Source of the DNA: DASZTV01 sp035550655
GTDB taxonomy: Bacteria; Actinomycetota; Actinomycetes; JAFAQI01
Direction: 5' to 3'
Length of the DNA stretch: 64,000 nucleotides
Assembly (NCBI GenBank): GCA_035550655.1
Contig: DASZOU010000013.1
Span: 1 to 64,000 of the forward strand
Shown here: one piece after another, positions 33,730-43,098 of the stretch
How positions within the stretch are numbered: position 1 is the first letter of the stretch
How the letters are laid out: each line of letters starts with the position of its first letter
Made by a program: the position numbers and the translations under genes
Notes under the pieces: model-generated
What the model saw: only the letters and a program-made list of their open reading frames with translations
The model's database searches: none
Told to the model about the DNA's origin: nothing

Positions 33730-34911
33730 GTGCGCCGCCTCATCGCCTTGCTCGCGTCCCTCTTCGCCCTCACGGCCGCCGGCGCCGGTCTCAGCGCCGG
33801 AGCGTCCGGCACCGCGCGAGCCGCCGGCGAGACTGCGCTGCACGGACTCGGGATCCGCCACGTCTTCGTGATCGTGCTGGAGAACGAGTCGTCCGAGTCG
33901 ACGTACCTGCACAACCCGCACCCCTACCTCGGGAAGGTCCTGCAACGGCGGGGCACGCTGCTCACGAACTACTACGCGACCGGTCACGTCTCGCTCGACA
34001 ACTACATCTCGATGATCTCCGGCCAGGCACCGAACCCGCTGACGTCCTCGGACTGTCAGCTCTACGTCAACTTCAACGGCACCACCGCCGCGGCACCGCT
34101 GAACGGATCGGGACAGGCGGTCGGGGTGGGCTGCGTCTTCCCGGCGAACGTGAAGACCTTGGCCGACCAGCTGTCCGCCAAACACGTCAGCTGGCGCGGC
34201 TACATGGACAACATGGGCAACAAGCCCGCGCGAGAACAGGTGCGGTGCGGGATCCCTCACACCGACGCCACCGGGCGTGACGACACCCAGACCGCAACGG
34301 CGAAGGACCAGTACGCCGCGCGGCACAACCCGTTCGTCTACTTCCACTCGCTGATCGACTCAGGACTGTGCAAGAAGCATGTGGTGCCGTTGACCGCTCT
34401 GAAGCAGAACCTCCGACACGTCGCGACGACGCCACACTTCTCGTTCATCACGCCGGACCTGTGCAACGACGGACACGACACGAACTGCGCCGGTCCGGAC
34501 GCGAAGGGCAAGCGCACCGGCGGGCTGGCGTCAGTGGACGACTTCCTGTCGGTGTGGGTGCCGCGCATCGAGCACTCACCGGCGTGGAAGAAGGGTGGCC
34601 TCATCATCATCACCTCGGACGAGTCGGAGACCTCCGACTCGTCGAGCTGCTGCGGCGAGAAGGCCGGGCCGAGCGACCCGCTGCCCGGCATCTCCGGGCC
34701 GGGTGGCGGCAAGGTCGGAACGCTCGTGATCGGGCACTGCGTCGCTCACGGCCGGCGCGATGCCACGCCGTACAACCACTACTCGCTGCTACGCAGCCTC
34801 GAGGACATCTTCGGGATCAGGACCGGCGGGACCGACGGTCATGGCCACCTCGGCTACGCGGCAGCCGCCGGGTTACGTCCCTTCGGGCACGACCTCTTCT
34901 CCCGCTGCTAG
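33730..34911 (+). CDS. secreted phosphoesterase (SapM-like acid phosphatase family)
   Basis: About 393 residues. The signal peptide MRRLIALLASLFALTAAGAG with an Ala-rich cleavage region is best read from GTG 33730; GTG 33709 would add seven residues. The enzyme domain is the PF04185-type phosphoesterase: HVFVIVLENESSES (metal site), TNYYATGHVSLDNYISMISG (nucleophile region), FITPDLCNDGHDTNC and IIITSDESE (metal Asp). The closest characterised relatives are bacterial acid phosphatases and mycobacterial SapM, a PI3P phosphatase. Several cysteines suggest disulfides. Divergent from the MetE-like gene. Confidence 0.86.
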   Translation: MRRLIALLASLFALTAAGAGLSAGASGTARAAGETALHGLGIRHVFVIVLENESSESTYLHNPHPYLGKVLQRRGTLLTNYYATGHVSLDNYISMISGQAPNPLTSSDCQLYVNFNGTTAAAPLNGSGQAVGVGCVFPANVKTLADQLSAKHVSWRGYMDNMGNKPAREQVRCGIPHTDATGRDDTQTATAKDQYAARHNPFVYFHSLIDSGLCKKHVVPLTALKQNLRHVATTPHFSFITPDLCNDGHDTNCAGPDAKGKRTGGLASVDDFLSVWVPRIEHSPAWKKGGLIIITSDESETSDSSSCCGEKAGPSDPLPGISGPGGGKVGTLVIGHCVAHGRRDATPYNHYSLLRSLEDIFGIRTGGTDGHGHLGYAAAAGLRPFGHDLFSRC

Positions 34912-34954
34912 CTCGATCGCGAGTGCCATTGCGCCGGGCCCGGCTGGTCGCTTG

Positions 34955-35236
34955 CTAGTTGCGGGGGGCACGGCGGGTGGCGGCGCGCTTTGCAGGCGCC
35001 TTCTTGGCGGAGGTACGAGCGGGCTGTGACGTGACGTCGTCCGCCTCGTCGCCCGCTGACCCGTCCGCCGGCGCGCGGTAGGCGCTGGTGCTCGCCCGCG
35101 AGCGACCGCGCTCGAGCCAGGCCACATCCGCCCGCAACGTCTCGAGCAGCTCATCGCGGTCGGCAGTCGCCGCACGCACGGCGATGCTGTAGCGCGCGAT
35201 GACGTCGAGATCGGTCAGCTGGACGGAGTCGGCCAT
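34955..35236 (-). CDS. small protein with a basic Ala/Lys-rich tail
   Basis: 93 residues, no family recognised. The first 45 residues (SVQLTDLDVIARYSIAVRAATADRDELLETLRADVAWLE in part) look helical and acidic-to-neutral. The C-terminal 30 residues are rich in Lys, Arg, Ala and Pro (SAKKAPAKRAATRRAPRN), like histone-H1-type tails found on actinobacterial nucleoid or RNA-binding proteins. The ATG at 35236 has TAGCAT at 35243-35248, 6 nt upstream, which supports it as a real gene. It converges with the phosphoesterase gene. Confidence 0.62.
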   Translation of the reverse strand: MADSVQLTDLDVIARYSIAVRAATADRDELLETLRADVAWLERGRSRASTSAYRAPADGSAGDEADDVTSQPARTSAKKAPAKRAATRRAPRN

Positions 35237-35263
35237 GGGCAGATGCTATCGAGCAGGGCCGCG

Positions 35264-35815
35264 TCAGCCTGAGGCTGCGTCGAGCAGGTCGAGCACCGCG
35301 AGCACGGTCCGCCAGTTGCGCGCGGTGCCTCTGACACCGAGGCGCTTCTCCCAGGGGACGGTGGAGAGCTTGGAGCGCCCGACGCCGTTCGGGTGCCAGA
35401 GATAGAGGTGGCTGCCGTCCACGACGTAGCGCTCGGGCGCGAACTCGTCGGGATCGAGTGCCGCGACCTTCGCTTTGGCGGGAACGCCGGTGAGGAAGCT
35501 CACGAGCAGCTTCGATGACTCCACGACGTGCTCCGGCATCGGGTTGCGCGACACCACGTGTCGAAGCTCGGCACTGGTACGGGTGGTCACCGCGACGTCC
35601 AGACCGCGGCCTGTCTTGATCAGTGCGGCGACCCGGTTCGAGACCTCGGCCGCGTCGCCCGTGTCCGCACTCACCACCAGGTTGCCGCTCTGCAGATAGG
35701 TCGAGACATCGGTGAAGCCGGCCTCCTGCGCGGCTTCGCGCAGCCACGCCGTCGGCACTTTGTTGTGGCTGCCGAGGTTGACCGCGTGCAGCCACGCGAC
35801 GTACCTCGTGGTCAC
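35264..35815 (-). CDS. DUF1697 family protein
   Basis: 183 residues matching the DUF1697 family: TTRYVAWLHAVNLGSHNKVP at the N-terminus, TDVSTYLQSGNLVVSAD, and the C-terminal WHPNGVGRSKLS...GTARNWRTVLAVLDLL. The fold is ferredoxin-like and the function is unknown. The GTG at 35815 overlaps the mnmA stop by 4 nt, so the genes are coupled. A much longer frame upstream is antisense-phase of mnmA and rejected. Confidence 0.85.
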   Translation of the reverse strand: MTTRYVAWLHAVNLGSHNKVPTAWLREAAQEAGFTDVSTYLQSGNLVVSADTGDAAEVSNRVAALIKTGRGLDVAVTTRTSAELRHVVSRNPMPEHVVESSKLLVSFLTGVPAKAKVAALDPDEFAPERYVVDGSHLYLWHPNGVGRSKLSTVPWEKRLGVRGTARNWRTVLAVLDLLDAASG

Positions 35816-36873
35816 ACCGCGCGCTCGATCGTCGCCGAACCGAGGACGCGATCCTCGTCGTACAGCGCCAGCGTCTGGCCGGCTGCGACGCCCGCCAACG
35901 ACTCCTCGAGCTCGACAACGAGGCGACCGTCGATGACGTCCGCGACGCACCGGACGGGCTCGCCGTGCGCGCGCACCTGGGCCGCGGCCGGGATCCGGGC
36001 GGCGTCCGGCGCCTGGCCGCACCACGTTGGCGCGCCGCAGTCGATCCGCGAAACCTCGAGGCGGTCCGCTGACCCGACCGTCACCGTGCGGTCAACCGGA
36101 GAGACCGACAGGACGTAGCGAGGCTTTCCATCCGGGGCAGGCCGGCCGATGTTGAGCCCCTTGCGCTGCCCCACGGTGAAGGCGTACGCGCCGTCGTGGC
36201 TGCCGAGCACCTCGCCCGCCTCGTCGACGATGTCTCCGGGCGCGTCGCCCAACCGCGAGCGCAACCAGCCGGCGGTGTCGCCGGACGGGATGAAGCAGAT
36301 GTCGTGGCTGTCCGGCTTCGCCGCGACCGCGAGGCCGCGCCGCGCCGCCTCCGCTCGAACCTCGCTCTTGCGCGAGTCGCCGAGGGGGAAGATCGCGGCG
36401 GCGATCTGGTCGGGGCGAAGCACAGCGAGCACGTACGACTGATCCTTCTCCGTGTCCACCGCGCGGTGGAGCCGACCGTCGACGATGCGGGCGTAATGAC
36501 CGGTCGCCACCGCGTCGAAACCGAGACCGAGGGCCCGATCGAGCACGGCCGCGAACTTGATTCGCTCGTTGCACCGCACGCACGGGTTGGGGGTGCGCCC
36601 GGCGGCGTACTCCGCCACGAAGTTCTCGACGACATCGCGGTTGAAGCGCTCCGCGACGTCCCAGACGTAGAACGGGATGCCGAGGACGTCGGCCGCGCGA
36701 CGCGCATCCCGCGAGTCCTCCAGCGAACAGCAGCCGCGCGCTCCCTCGCGATGCGACGCCGGCTTCGGCGACAGCGCGAGATGTACGCCGACCACGTCGT
36801 GGCCGGCATCAACCGCACGCGCGGCCGCGACCGCGGAGTCGACGCCGCCGGACATCGCGGCCAGCACCTTCAT
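35812..36873 (-). CDS. mnmA: tRNA-specific 2-thiouridylase
   Basis: 353-residue enzyme that puts sulfur on U34 of tRNA-Lys, -Glu and -Gln. The PP-loop AAMSGGVDSAVAA is at the N-terminus. The two catalytic cysteines are in TPNPCVRCNERIKF and SHDICFIPSGD, and the C-terminal beta barrel (GQTLALYDEDRVLGSATI) is present. It follows a cysteine desulfurase by 7 nt, which should feed it sulfur. Its substrates include the tRNA-Glu/tRNA-Gln classes also seen in this window. Confidence 0.96.
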   Translation of the reverse strand: MKVLAAMSGGVDSAVAAARAVDAGHDVVGVHLALSPKPASHREGARGCCSLEDSRDARRAADVLGIPFYVWDVAERFNRDVVENFVAEYAAGRTPNPCVRCNERIKFAAVLDRALGLGFDAVATGHYARIVDGRLHRAVDTEKDQSYVLAVLRPDQIAAAIFPLGDSRKSEVRAEAARRGLAVAAKPDSHDICFIPSGDTAGWLRSRLGDAPGDIVDEAGEVLGSHDGAYAFTVGQRKGLNIGRPAPDGKPRYVLSVSPVDRTVTVGSADRLEVSRIDCGAPTWCGQAPDAARIPAAAQVRAHGEPVRCVADVIDGRLVVELEESLAGVAAGQTLALYDEDRVLGSATIERAV

Positions 36874-36880
36874 GGCGACC

Positions 36881-38056
36881 TCAGCGGGCCGCGGCCGTGC
36901 GGGCCCGCTCGACAGCGGGTCCGATGGCAGCCACCAGCGCGTCCACGTCAGCCGACGTCGAACTGTGACCGAGCGAGAAGCGCAACGAGGACTTCGCTCG
37001 CTCTTCGTCGTGCCCCATCGCGATCAACACATGGCTGGGCCGGGCGACGCCGGCCGAGCAAGCCGACCCGGTCGAGCACTCGATTCCCTGCGCGTCGAGC
37101 AGCATCAGCAGTGCGTCCCCTTCGCAACCCGGGAACGAGAAGTGGGCGTTACCAGGTAGCCGGTGCGCGGTGTCGCTGACCGGGTCGCCGTTGAGCTGAG
37201 CGTCCGGCACGACCTCGAGGACCCGGCGCACGAGGTCGTCACGAAGCACGCTGAGCGACTGAGCGCGCTGGGCCTGCTCCTTGACGGCCACCTCGACAGC
37301 AACCGCGAAGGCGGCGATCGCGGGCACGTCGAGCGTCCCGGACCGAACGTCGCGCTCCTGCCCGCCGCCGTGCAGCAGCGGCGCGCACTCCACGTCGCGC
37401 CCGAGCACGAGGGCGCCGACCCCGACCGGCCCGCCCAGCTTGTGGCCGGTGACCGTCAGCGCCGATGCGCCAGACGCCGCGAAGTCCACCGGAAGCGACC
37501 CCACCGCCTGAACCGCATCCGTGTGCAGCGGTACGCCGCACTCGGCGGCGACCGCAGCCAGCTCCGGGATCGCGGCGACGGTGCCGACCTCGTTGTTGGC
37601 CCACATCGCACTGACGACGGCGACCTCGTCGGGCGCCTCGTCAATCGCGGCCCGCAACGCCTCGGGCGAGAGCCGGCCGAGGGAGTCGACCGGGACCACC
37701 ACCAGCTCGCCGCCTGCATGCTCCGCGATCCATACGGCAGGGTCGAGGACGGCGTGATGCTCCACCGCGCTCACGAGCACCCGATGACGTCGGGGGTCCG
37801 CATCGTGCCGGGCCCAGTACAGGCCCTTGACCGCGAGGTTGTCGCTCTCGGTGCCCCCGCTCGTGAAGACAACCTCGCTGGGGCGGGCACCGAGTGCGGC
37901 CGCGACGGTCTCGCGCGACTCCTCGACGATGCGCCGGGCGCGCCTGCCCGCGGCGTGCAGCGATGAGGCGTTGCCGACCTGACCGAGCAGCTCGGCCATC
38001 CGGTCGACCGCCTCCGGCAGCATCGGAGTGGTCGCCGCGTGGTCGAGGTACGTCAC
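36881..38056 (-). CDS. cysteine desulfurase (NifS/IscS family)
   Basis: 391-residue PLP enzyme that removes sulfur from cysteine as a protein persulfide. It begins TYLDHAATTPMLPEAV. The PLP lysine is in TVTGHKLGGPVG and the active-site loop cysteine in ECSTGSACSAGV. There is no Fe-S scaffold gene nearby, and mnmA follows directly, so its main role is probably tRNA thiolation. The GTG at 38056 has GGAGG 5 nt upstream; GTG 38062 is an alternative. The longer frame upstream is antisense to nothing conserved and is rejected. Confidence 0.94.
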   Translation of the reverse strand: MTYLDHAATTPMLPEAVDRMAELLGQVGNASSLHAAGRRARRIVEESRETVAAALGARPSEVVFTSGGTESDNLAVKGLYWARHDADPRRHRVLVSAVEHHAVLDPAVWIAEHAGGELVVVPVDSLGRLSPEALRAAIDEAPDEVAVVSAMWANNEVGTVAAIPELAAVAAECGVPLHTDAVQAVGSLPVDFAASGASALTVTGHKLGGPVGVGALVLGRDVECAPLLHGGGQERDVRSGTLDVPAIAAFAVAVEVAVKEQAQRAQSLSVLRDDLVRRVLEVVPDAQLNGDPVSDTAHRLPGNAHFSFPGCEGDALLMLLDAQGIECSTGSACSAGVARPSHVLIAMGHDEERAKSSLRFSLGHSSTSADVDALVAAIGPAVERARTAAAR

Positions 38057-38126
38057 GTCCACCTCCGCACCACGGTTGCCACCCGATCCACCACCACCAA
38101 AGCCTAGAAGTACGGCGGCGAACGAC

Positions 38127-39515
38127 CTATTCCGCGATGATGTGCTCGGAGTGGCGGTGGCCGCCGAGGCTCTCGAGCTCGTGGGGGTCGGAAAGGACGA
38201 TCTGCGTCGGGAGGGTGCCGGCGAGGGCGCGGATGTCCGCGGCCGCGCCGATGACCGTTCCGGCGGTGTCGGCGCCTTCTGCCACCAGCCGCACCACGAC
38301 GCGCGAGCCACCGTCGCGGCCGCGACGACCCGTGGCGATCCGCCAGTCGCGGATGTCGCGGCGAGCAGTGAGCGCCGAGGCGACCGCCCGAAGATCGATC
38401 GCCTCACCGTCCGCCCCGATGCCCGTGACGAGGGCACGCCGGTGCAGTCCCTCCGCTCGCGGCACGACTCGCCGGCAGGAGGGGCACGGCGCCGTGGACA
38501 CGGCCGCGACGACGTCGCCGGTGCGCCACCGCAGCAGGGCGCTTCCGCGCATCCCGAGCTGGGTGAGCACGAGCTCTCCGCTGCCGGTGGTGTGCTCCCC
38601 GGTCTCCGGCTCGACCACCTGCAGCACATCCAGGTCGGGGTAGGCATGCAGCCCGGTCTGGCCGCCCGACTGCCGGCACTCCCCCCAAAGCAGCCTCGCG
38701 CCCGCGGGCGCATGCACCGCAAGGACCGCGAGATCGCCCGCTCCCACCGCGCGATGCGCGGCGTGGGTGGCGGCGAGACGCTCGGCGTCGGTCGGTGCGC
38801 CCACCAGCAGCAGCGTGCGCAGCGAGGTGAGCCCGCGCAGCCGCTCCAGGACCTGGACCGCGCGATCAGTCGGGAGCGCCAGCACGGTCGGCGGCGCGAG
38901 CCGCGCTGCGGCCGCGATCGCCTCGGGCCTGCTACCCGGGAACAGCGCCGGCGACCCAGCGCCGATCGCGGCGTACTCGAGAGCGACGTGCTCAGTCGTT
39001 GCCGCCGGCTCGACGCCGGAGAGCAGTACGTCGTCGCGGGTGAGGCCGAGCACGGCCCAGAGCCTCGCGCCGGCGCGCGCGATCGTGTCGAGGTCCGCGC
39101 GGGTCGACGCGATCGGGTAGCGCATCCCGTAACCGGAGAACACGTACGACGTAGCGCGGGTGTCGGCGTCAACCACGCGCTGGTAGGCATCGCGCCGGGT
39201 GAACCGCAGCCGCAACGCCCGGCGCAACCGCGGCCCGGGCGCATACAGCGCGAACCCGGCCTCACCCGCCTGCAGCACGAGCGCTGCCATGCCGCTGGGG
39301 TCGCCCGTGGGACAGATGTCACGCTCCCCCATCGCGGGGATCGACTCGAGGTCGGCGACACTGCGGATCGATGCGGACTTGCGGTTGAGCTCGATGAAAC
39401 GGCGCCGCCACAACGGGGAGAACGGCGCTACCGAGTCATGGACCTGCGTCGCGACCAGCCGGTCCTGCAACGGCCCGAGCGAAGTCGCGGCGTACTGGTC
39501 CCAGGCCGTTGCCAC
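38127..39515 (-). CDS. PaaK-like AMP-binding family protein, probably degenerate
   Basis: 462 residues resembling phenylacetate-CoA ligases in overall layout: WRRRFIELN..., a central Rossmann-like part, and GELVLTQLGMRGSALLRWRTGDVV near residue 320, which matches the A5/A7 region with the conserved RTGD. A CPSC pair and a C-terminal ACT-like lid follow. However, I cannot find the Ser/Thr-Gly-rich adenylate loop (TSGTTGxP) that these enzymes need; the corresponding place reads MAALVLQAGEAGFALYAPG. It may no longer activate acids. The GTG at 39515 has TAGGTT at 39523-39528 (7 nt). It lies between etfA and the cysteine desulfurase. Confidence 0.7.
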   Translation of the reverse strand: MATAWDQYAATSLGPLQDRLVATQVHDSVAPFSPLWRRRFIELNRKSASIRSVADLESIPAMGERDICPTGDPSGMAALVLQAGEAGFALYAPGPRLRRALRLRFTRRDAYQRVVDADTRATSYVFSGYGMRYPIASTRADLDTIARAGARLWAVLGLTRDDVLLSGVEPAATTEHVALEYAAIGAGSPALFPGSRPEAIAAAARLAPPTVLALPTDRAVQVLERLRGLTSLRTLLLVGAPTDAERLAATHAAHRAVGAGDLAVLAVHAPAGARLLWGECRQSGGQTGLHAYPDLDVLQVVEPETGEHTTGSGELVLTQLGMRGSALLRWRTGDVVAAVSTAPCPSCRRVVPRAEGLHRRALVTGIGADGEAIDLRAVASALTARRDIRDWRIATGRRGRDGGSRVVVRLVAEGADTAGTVIGAAADIRALAGTLPTQIVLSDPHELESLGGHRHSEHIIAE

Positions 39516-39537
39516 GAAATGAAACCTAGCCCGGCAC

Positions 39538-40491
39538 TCAGCCCTTGCGTGCCTCGATCTGCTCCGTCACCTGCGGCACGACCTCGAACAGGTCGCCCAC
39601 CACGCCGAAGTCGACGAGCTCGAAGATGGGCGCCTCGGGGTCCTTGTTGATCGCGACGATCGTCTTGGAGGTCTGCATGCCGGCGCGGTGCTGGATCGCA
39701 CCGGAGATGCCGACCGCGATGTAGAGCTGCGGCGACACCGTCTTGCCGGTCTGGCCGACCTGGTTCTGGTGCGGATACCAGCCGGCGTCGGTCGCGGCGC
39801 GGGACGCGCCGACCGCGGCGCCGAGGGAGTCGGCGAACTTCTCGATCAGGGCGAAGTGCTCAGCCGCACCCAGGCCGCGACCGCCGGACACGACGATCTC
39901 CGCTTCGGTGAGCTCGGGCCGGCCACCCTTCTTCTCGCTGACCCGCTCGAGGACCTTGGCCTTCTTCGCGGCGTCGGACAGCGTGACCGACACCTGCTCC
40001 TCGCTGGGCGATGCGGGCGACGGCTCGGGCGGTGTCGAGTTCGGGCGGACCGTGATGACCGGGGTGCCCTTGCTGACCTGCGACTTGACGGTGTACCCAC
40101 CGCCGAAGATCGACTGGTCGCAGACGAAGCCATCGCTGACGCCGACGGCGTCGGTGATGATGCCGGAGTCGAGCTTCACGGCGAGGCGGGCAGCAATCTC
40201 CTTGCCCTCCGGCGAGGAGGGAATGAGCACTGCGGCCGGCGACGCACTGCCGACGATCTGGGCGAGCACCTCGGCCTTCGGCGCGATGATGTAGTTGTCG
40301 AGCTCGGCGTCACCCGCGATGTAGACCTTCTGCGCGCCGTACTCGGCGAGCACCGCCTTCGCGTTGTCGTAGCCGGCACCGACGTACACCGCGGACGGCT
40401 CGCCCAGCGAGCGCGCGAGAGTGAGCAGCTCCAGCGTGACCTTCTTGGGCGTGCCCTCGAAGTGCTCGACGAGAACCAGGACCTCAGCCAT
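39538..40491 (-). CDS. etfA: electron transfer flavoprotein subunit alpha
   Basis: 317-residue FixB/EtfA subunit carrying FAD for electron transfer from acyl-CoA dehydrogenases to the quinone pool. The C-terminal FAD-binding segment is clear: GGRGLGAAEHFALIEKFADSLGA, SRAATDAGWYPHQNQVGQTGK and YIAVGISGAIQHRAGM. An ATG at 40491 follows etfB by 27 nt. The pair belongs with the acyl-CoA enzymes at 49-61 kb. Confidence 0.96.
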   Translation of the reverse strand: MAEVLVLVEHFEGTPKKVTLELLTLARSLGEPSAVYVGAGYDNAKAVLAEYGAQKVYIAGDAELDNYIIAPKAEVLAQIVGSASPAAVLIPSSPEGKEIAARLAVKLDSGIITDAVGVSDGFVCDQSIFGGGYTVKSQVSKGTPVITVRPNSTPPEPSPASPSEEQVSVTLSDAAKKAKVLERVSEKKGGRPELTEAEIVVSGGRGLGAAEHFALIEKFADSLGAAVGASRAATDAGWYPHQNQVGQTGKTVSPQLYIAVGISGAIQHRAGMQTSKTIVAINKDPEAPIFELVDFGVVGDLFEVVPQVTEQIEARKG

Positions 40492-40518
40492 GTCTGTTAT
40501 CTCTCCTCAGTCCTGCGC

Positions 40519-41298
40519 TCAGATGATCTTCTGCGACGCGAGGAACTCTGCGAGCTTGGTGCCGCCGTCGCCCTCGTCCTTAACGATCGTTCCGGCCTGC
40601 TTCGGCGGGCGCGCCGCGAACTCGGCGACCGAGGTGCCGGATCCACCGAGCCCGACGTTGCCGGCGTCGATGCCGGCGTCGGCGATGCTCAACGTCGTCA
40701 GCGGCTTCTTCTTCGCCGCCATGATCCCCTTGAACGACGGGTAGCGCGGCTCGTTGATCTTCTCGACGACCGACACGATCGCGGGAGTCGATGCCTCGAC
40801 CACGTCGTACCCGGTGTCGGTCTGGCGCTCGATCTTGACGGTCGAGCCGTTGACCTCGACCTTGCGGGCGAAGGACAGCTGCGCCGCGCCCGTGCGCTCG
40901 GCGAGCATCGCCGGGATCACGCTCATCCGCGCGTCGGTCGACTCGACGCCGAGGATCACCAGGTCATGCTCGATCGTTCCGAGTGCCTTGGCGAGGGCGT
41001 ACGACGTGGCAAGCGCGTCGGAGCCGTGCAGCGCCGGGTCCACCACGTGGACGGCCGAGTCGGCGCCCATCGACAGCGCCTTGCGGATCGTCTCGACGGC
41101 CTTCTCAGGCCCGACCGTGAGGATGATGACCTCTCCGCCGTGCGCCTCCTTCAGCCGGAGCGCCTCTTCGACGGCGTACTCGTCGAGCTCGTTCATGACG
41201 CCTTCTACGCCCTCGCGGTCGAGGGTCTTGTCAGCGTCGCTGAGCTTCTTTTCCTCGTAGGTGTCGGGCACCTGCTTCACGCACACGACGATGTTCAT
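40519..41298 (-). CDS. etfB: electron transfer flavoprotein subunit beta
   Basis: 259-residue FixA/EtfB subunit that binds AMP and contacts partner dehydrogenases. It begins NIVVCVKQVPDTYEEKKL, with NELDEYAVEEALRLKEAHGGEV, and the recognition-loop region around LAERTGAAQLSFARKVEV. The start ATG at 41298 has GCAGGAGGT upstream. First gene of etfBA; the promoter must lie in 41299-41459. Confidence 0.96.
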   Translation of the reverse strand: MNIVVCVKQVPDTYEEKKLSDADKTLDREGVEGVMNELDEYAVEEALRLKEAHGGEVIILTVGPEKAVETIRKALSMGADSAVHVVDPALHGSDALATSYALAKALGTIEHDLVILGVESTDARMSVIPAMLAERTGAAQLSFARKVEVNGSTVKIERQTDTGYDVVEASTPAIVSVVEKINEPRYPSFKGIMAAKKKPLTTLSIADAGIDAGNVGLGGSGTSVAEFAARPPKQAGTIVKDEGDGGTKLAEFLASQKII

Positions 41299-41414
41299 GG
41301 CCGGCGGCCGACCTCCTGCGGTAGGTCATCGAATGGGTACTGCAGTGTCACGGCACCCTGGTTGCTTCCAACACTGCGTGTCCGTGCTCCGAACGCGAAC
41401 TCTAGCAAGCGAAA

Positions 41415-41438
41415 AACCCCCGCCCGAAGGCGGGGGTT
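41415..41438 (-). terminator. intrinsic terminator after the aceA transcript
   Basis: AACCCCCGCC (41415-41424) and GGCGGGGGTT (41429-41438) make a perfect 10-bp helix with a four-base loop. Read on the minus strand it runs into TTTTT, so it ends the aceA/Cys-rich transcript before etfB. The stop of the small Cys-rich gene is 22 bases upstream of it. Confidence 0.9.
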
Positions 41439-41459
41439 CTCCGTTGGAGCCGGGTTGTT

Positions 41460-41651
41460 TCAGGCCGCGGAGGCGCCGACCAGGGCGGGCGTCGGCGCCG
41501 TCAGCGTCGCACCGCAGTCGCAGGTCGACCCGATGAACTGCTGGGAGTCGCAGCCCTCGCCGTGGCAACCGGTGGTGCCGCAGCCCGAGCACTCGAGGAG
41601 CAGGTTGTTGCAGGCGCTTCCATCGAAGAGCCGGCCGTTGCACTTCTGCAT
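41460..41651 (-). CDS. 63-residue cysteine-rich mini-protein downstream of aceA
   Basis: Encoded from an ATG at 41651 with a good ribosome-binding site (AAGGGGG, 6 nt spacing). The product has eight cysteines (4, 14, 21, 24, 29, 34, 44, 46) and one histidine (30) in the first 46 residues, arranged as C-x9-C-x6-CxxC-x4-CH-x3-C-x9-CxC. A hydrophobic Ala/Pro tail follows. This looks like a small zinc ribbon or other metal-binding protein. It starts 44 nt after the isocitrate lyase stop and is followed by a terminator, so it is the second gene of the aceA transcript. No family is recognised. Confidence 0.78.
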   Translation of the reverse strand: MQKCNGRLFDGSACNNLLLECSGCGTTGCHGEGCDSQQFIGSTCDCGATLTAPTPALVGASAA

Positions 41652-41695
41652 GAGATCCCCCTTTGGAATCTTCGGTTGATTGCTCTTCTGGCGAT

Positions 41696-42976
<1,281 letters not shown>

Positions 42977-43075
42977 GGATGGCTCCTCTTGTCCTCATTG
43001 ACAGATGAGTGAACTTCCTCAGGTGTTCAGACTATGCCGGATCGATACCGGGTAGTAACAGCGTGTCGTAGTAGA

Positions 43076-43092
43076 AGAATCGCGAATATTCT
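43076..43092 (+). promoter_or_regulatory. inverted repeat and -10 element between aceA and its putative regulator
   Basis: AGAAT (43076-43080), seven bases, then ATTCT (43088-43092) form an inverted repeat. Its 3' part TATTCT (43087-43092) stands 6 nt before the GTG at 43099 and fits the -10 box of a leaderless transcript. A repressor bound here would block its own gene and could also act on aceA. The known RamB box of corynebacteria (TTTGCAAA-like) is not seen. Confidence 0.45.
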
Positions 43093-43098
43093 GCTAGC

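Noticed and set aside
33676..34347. Long N-terminal extension of the MetE-like protein
   Set aside because: It is the antisense of the secreted phosphoesterase gene; the ATG at 33675 with GVGSLPG fits the family start.
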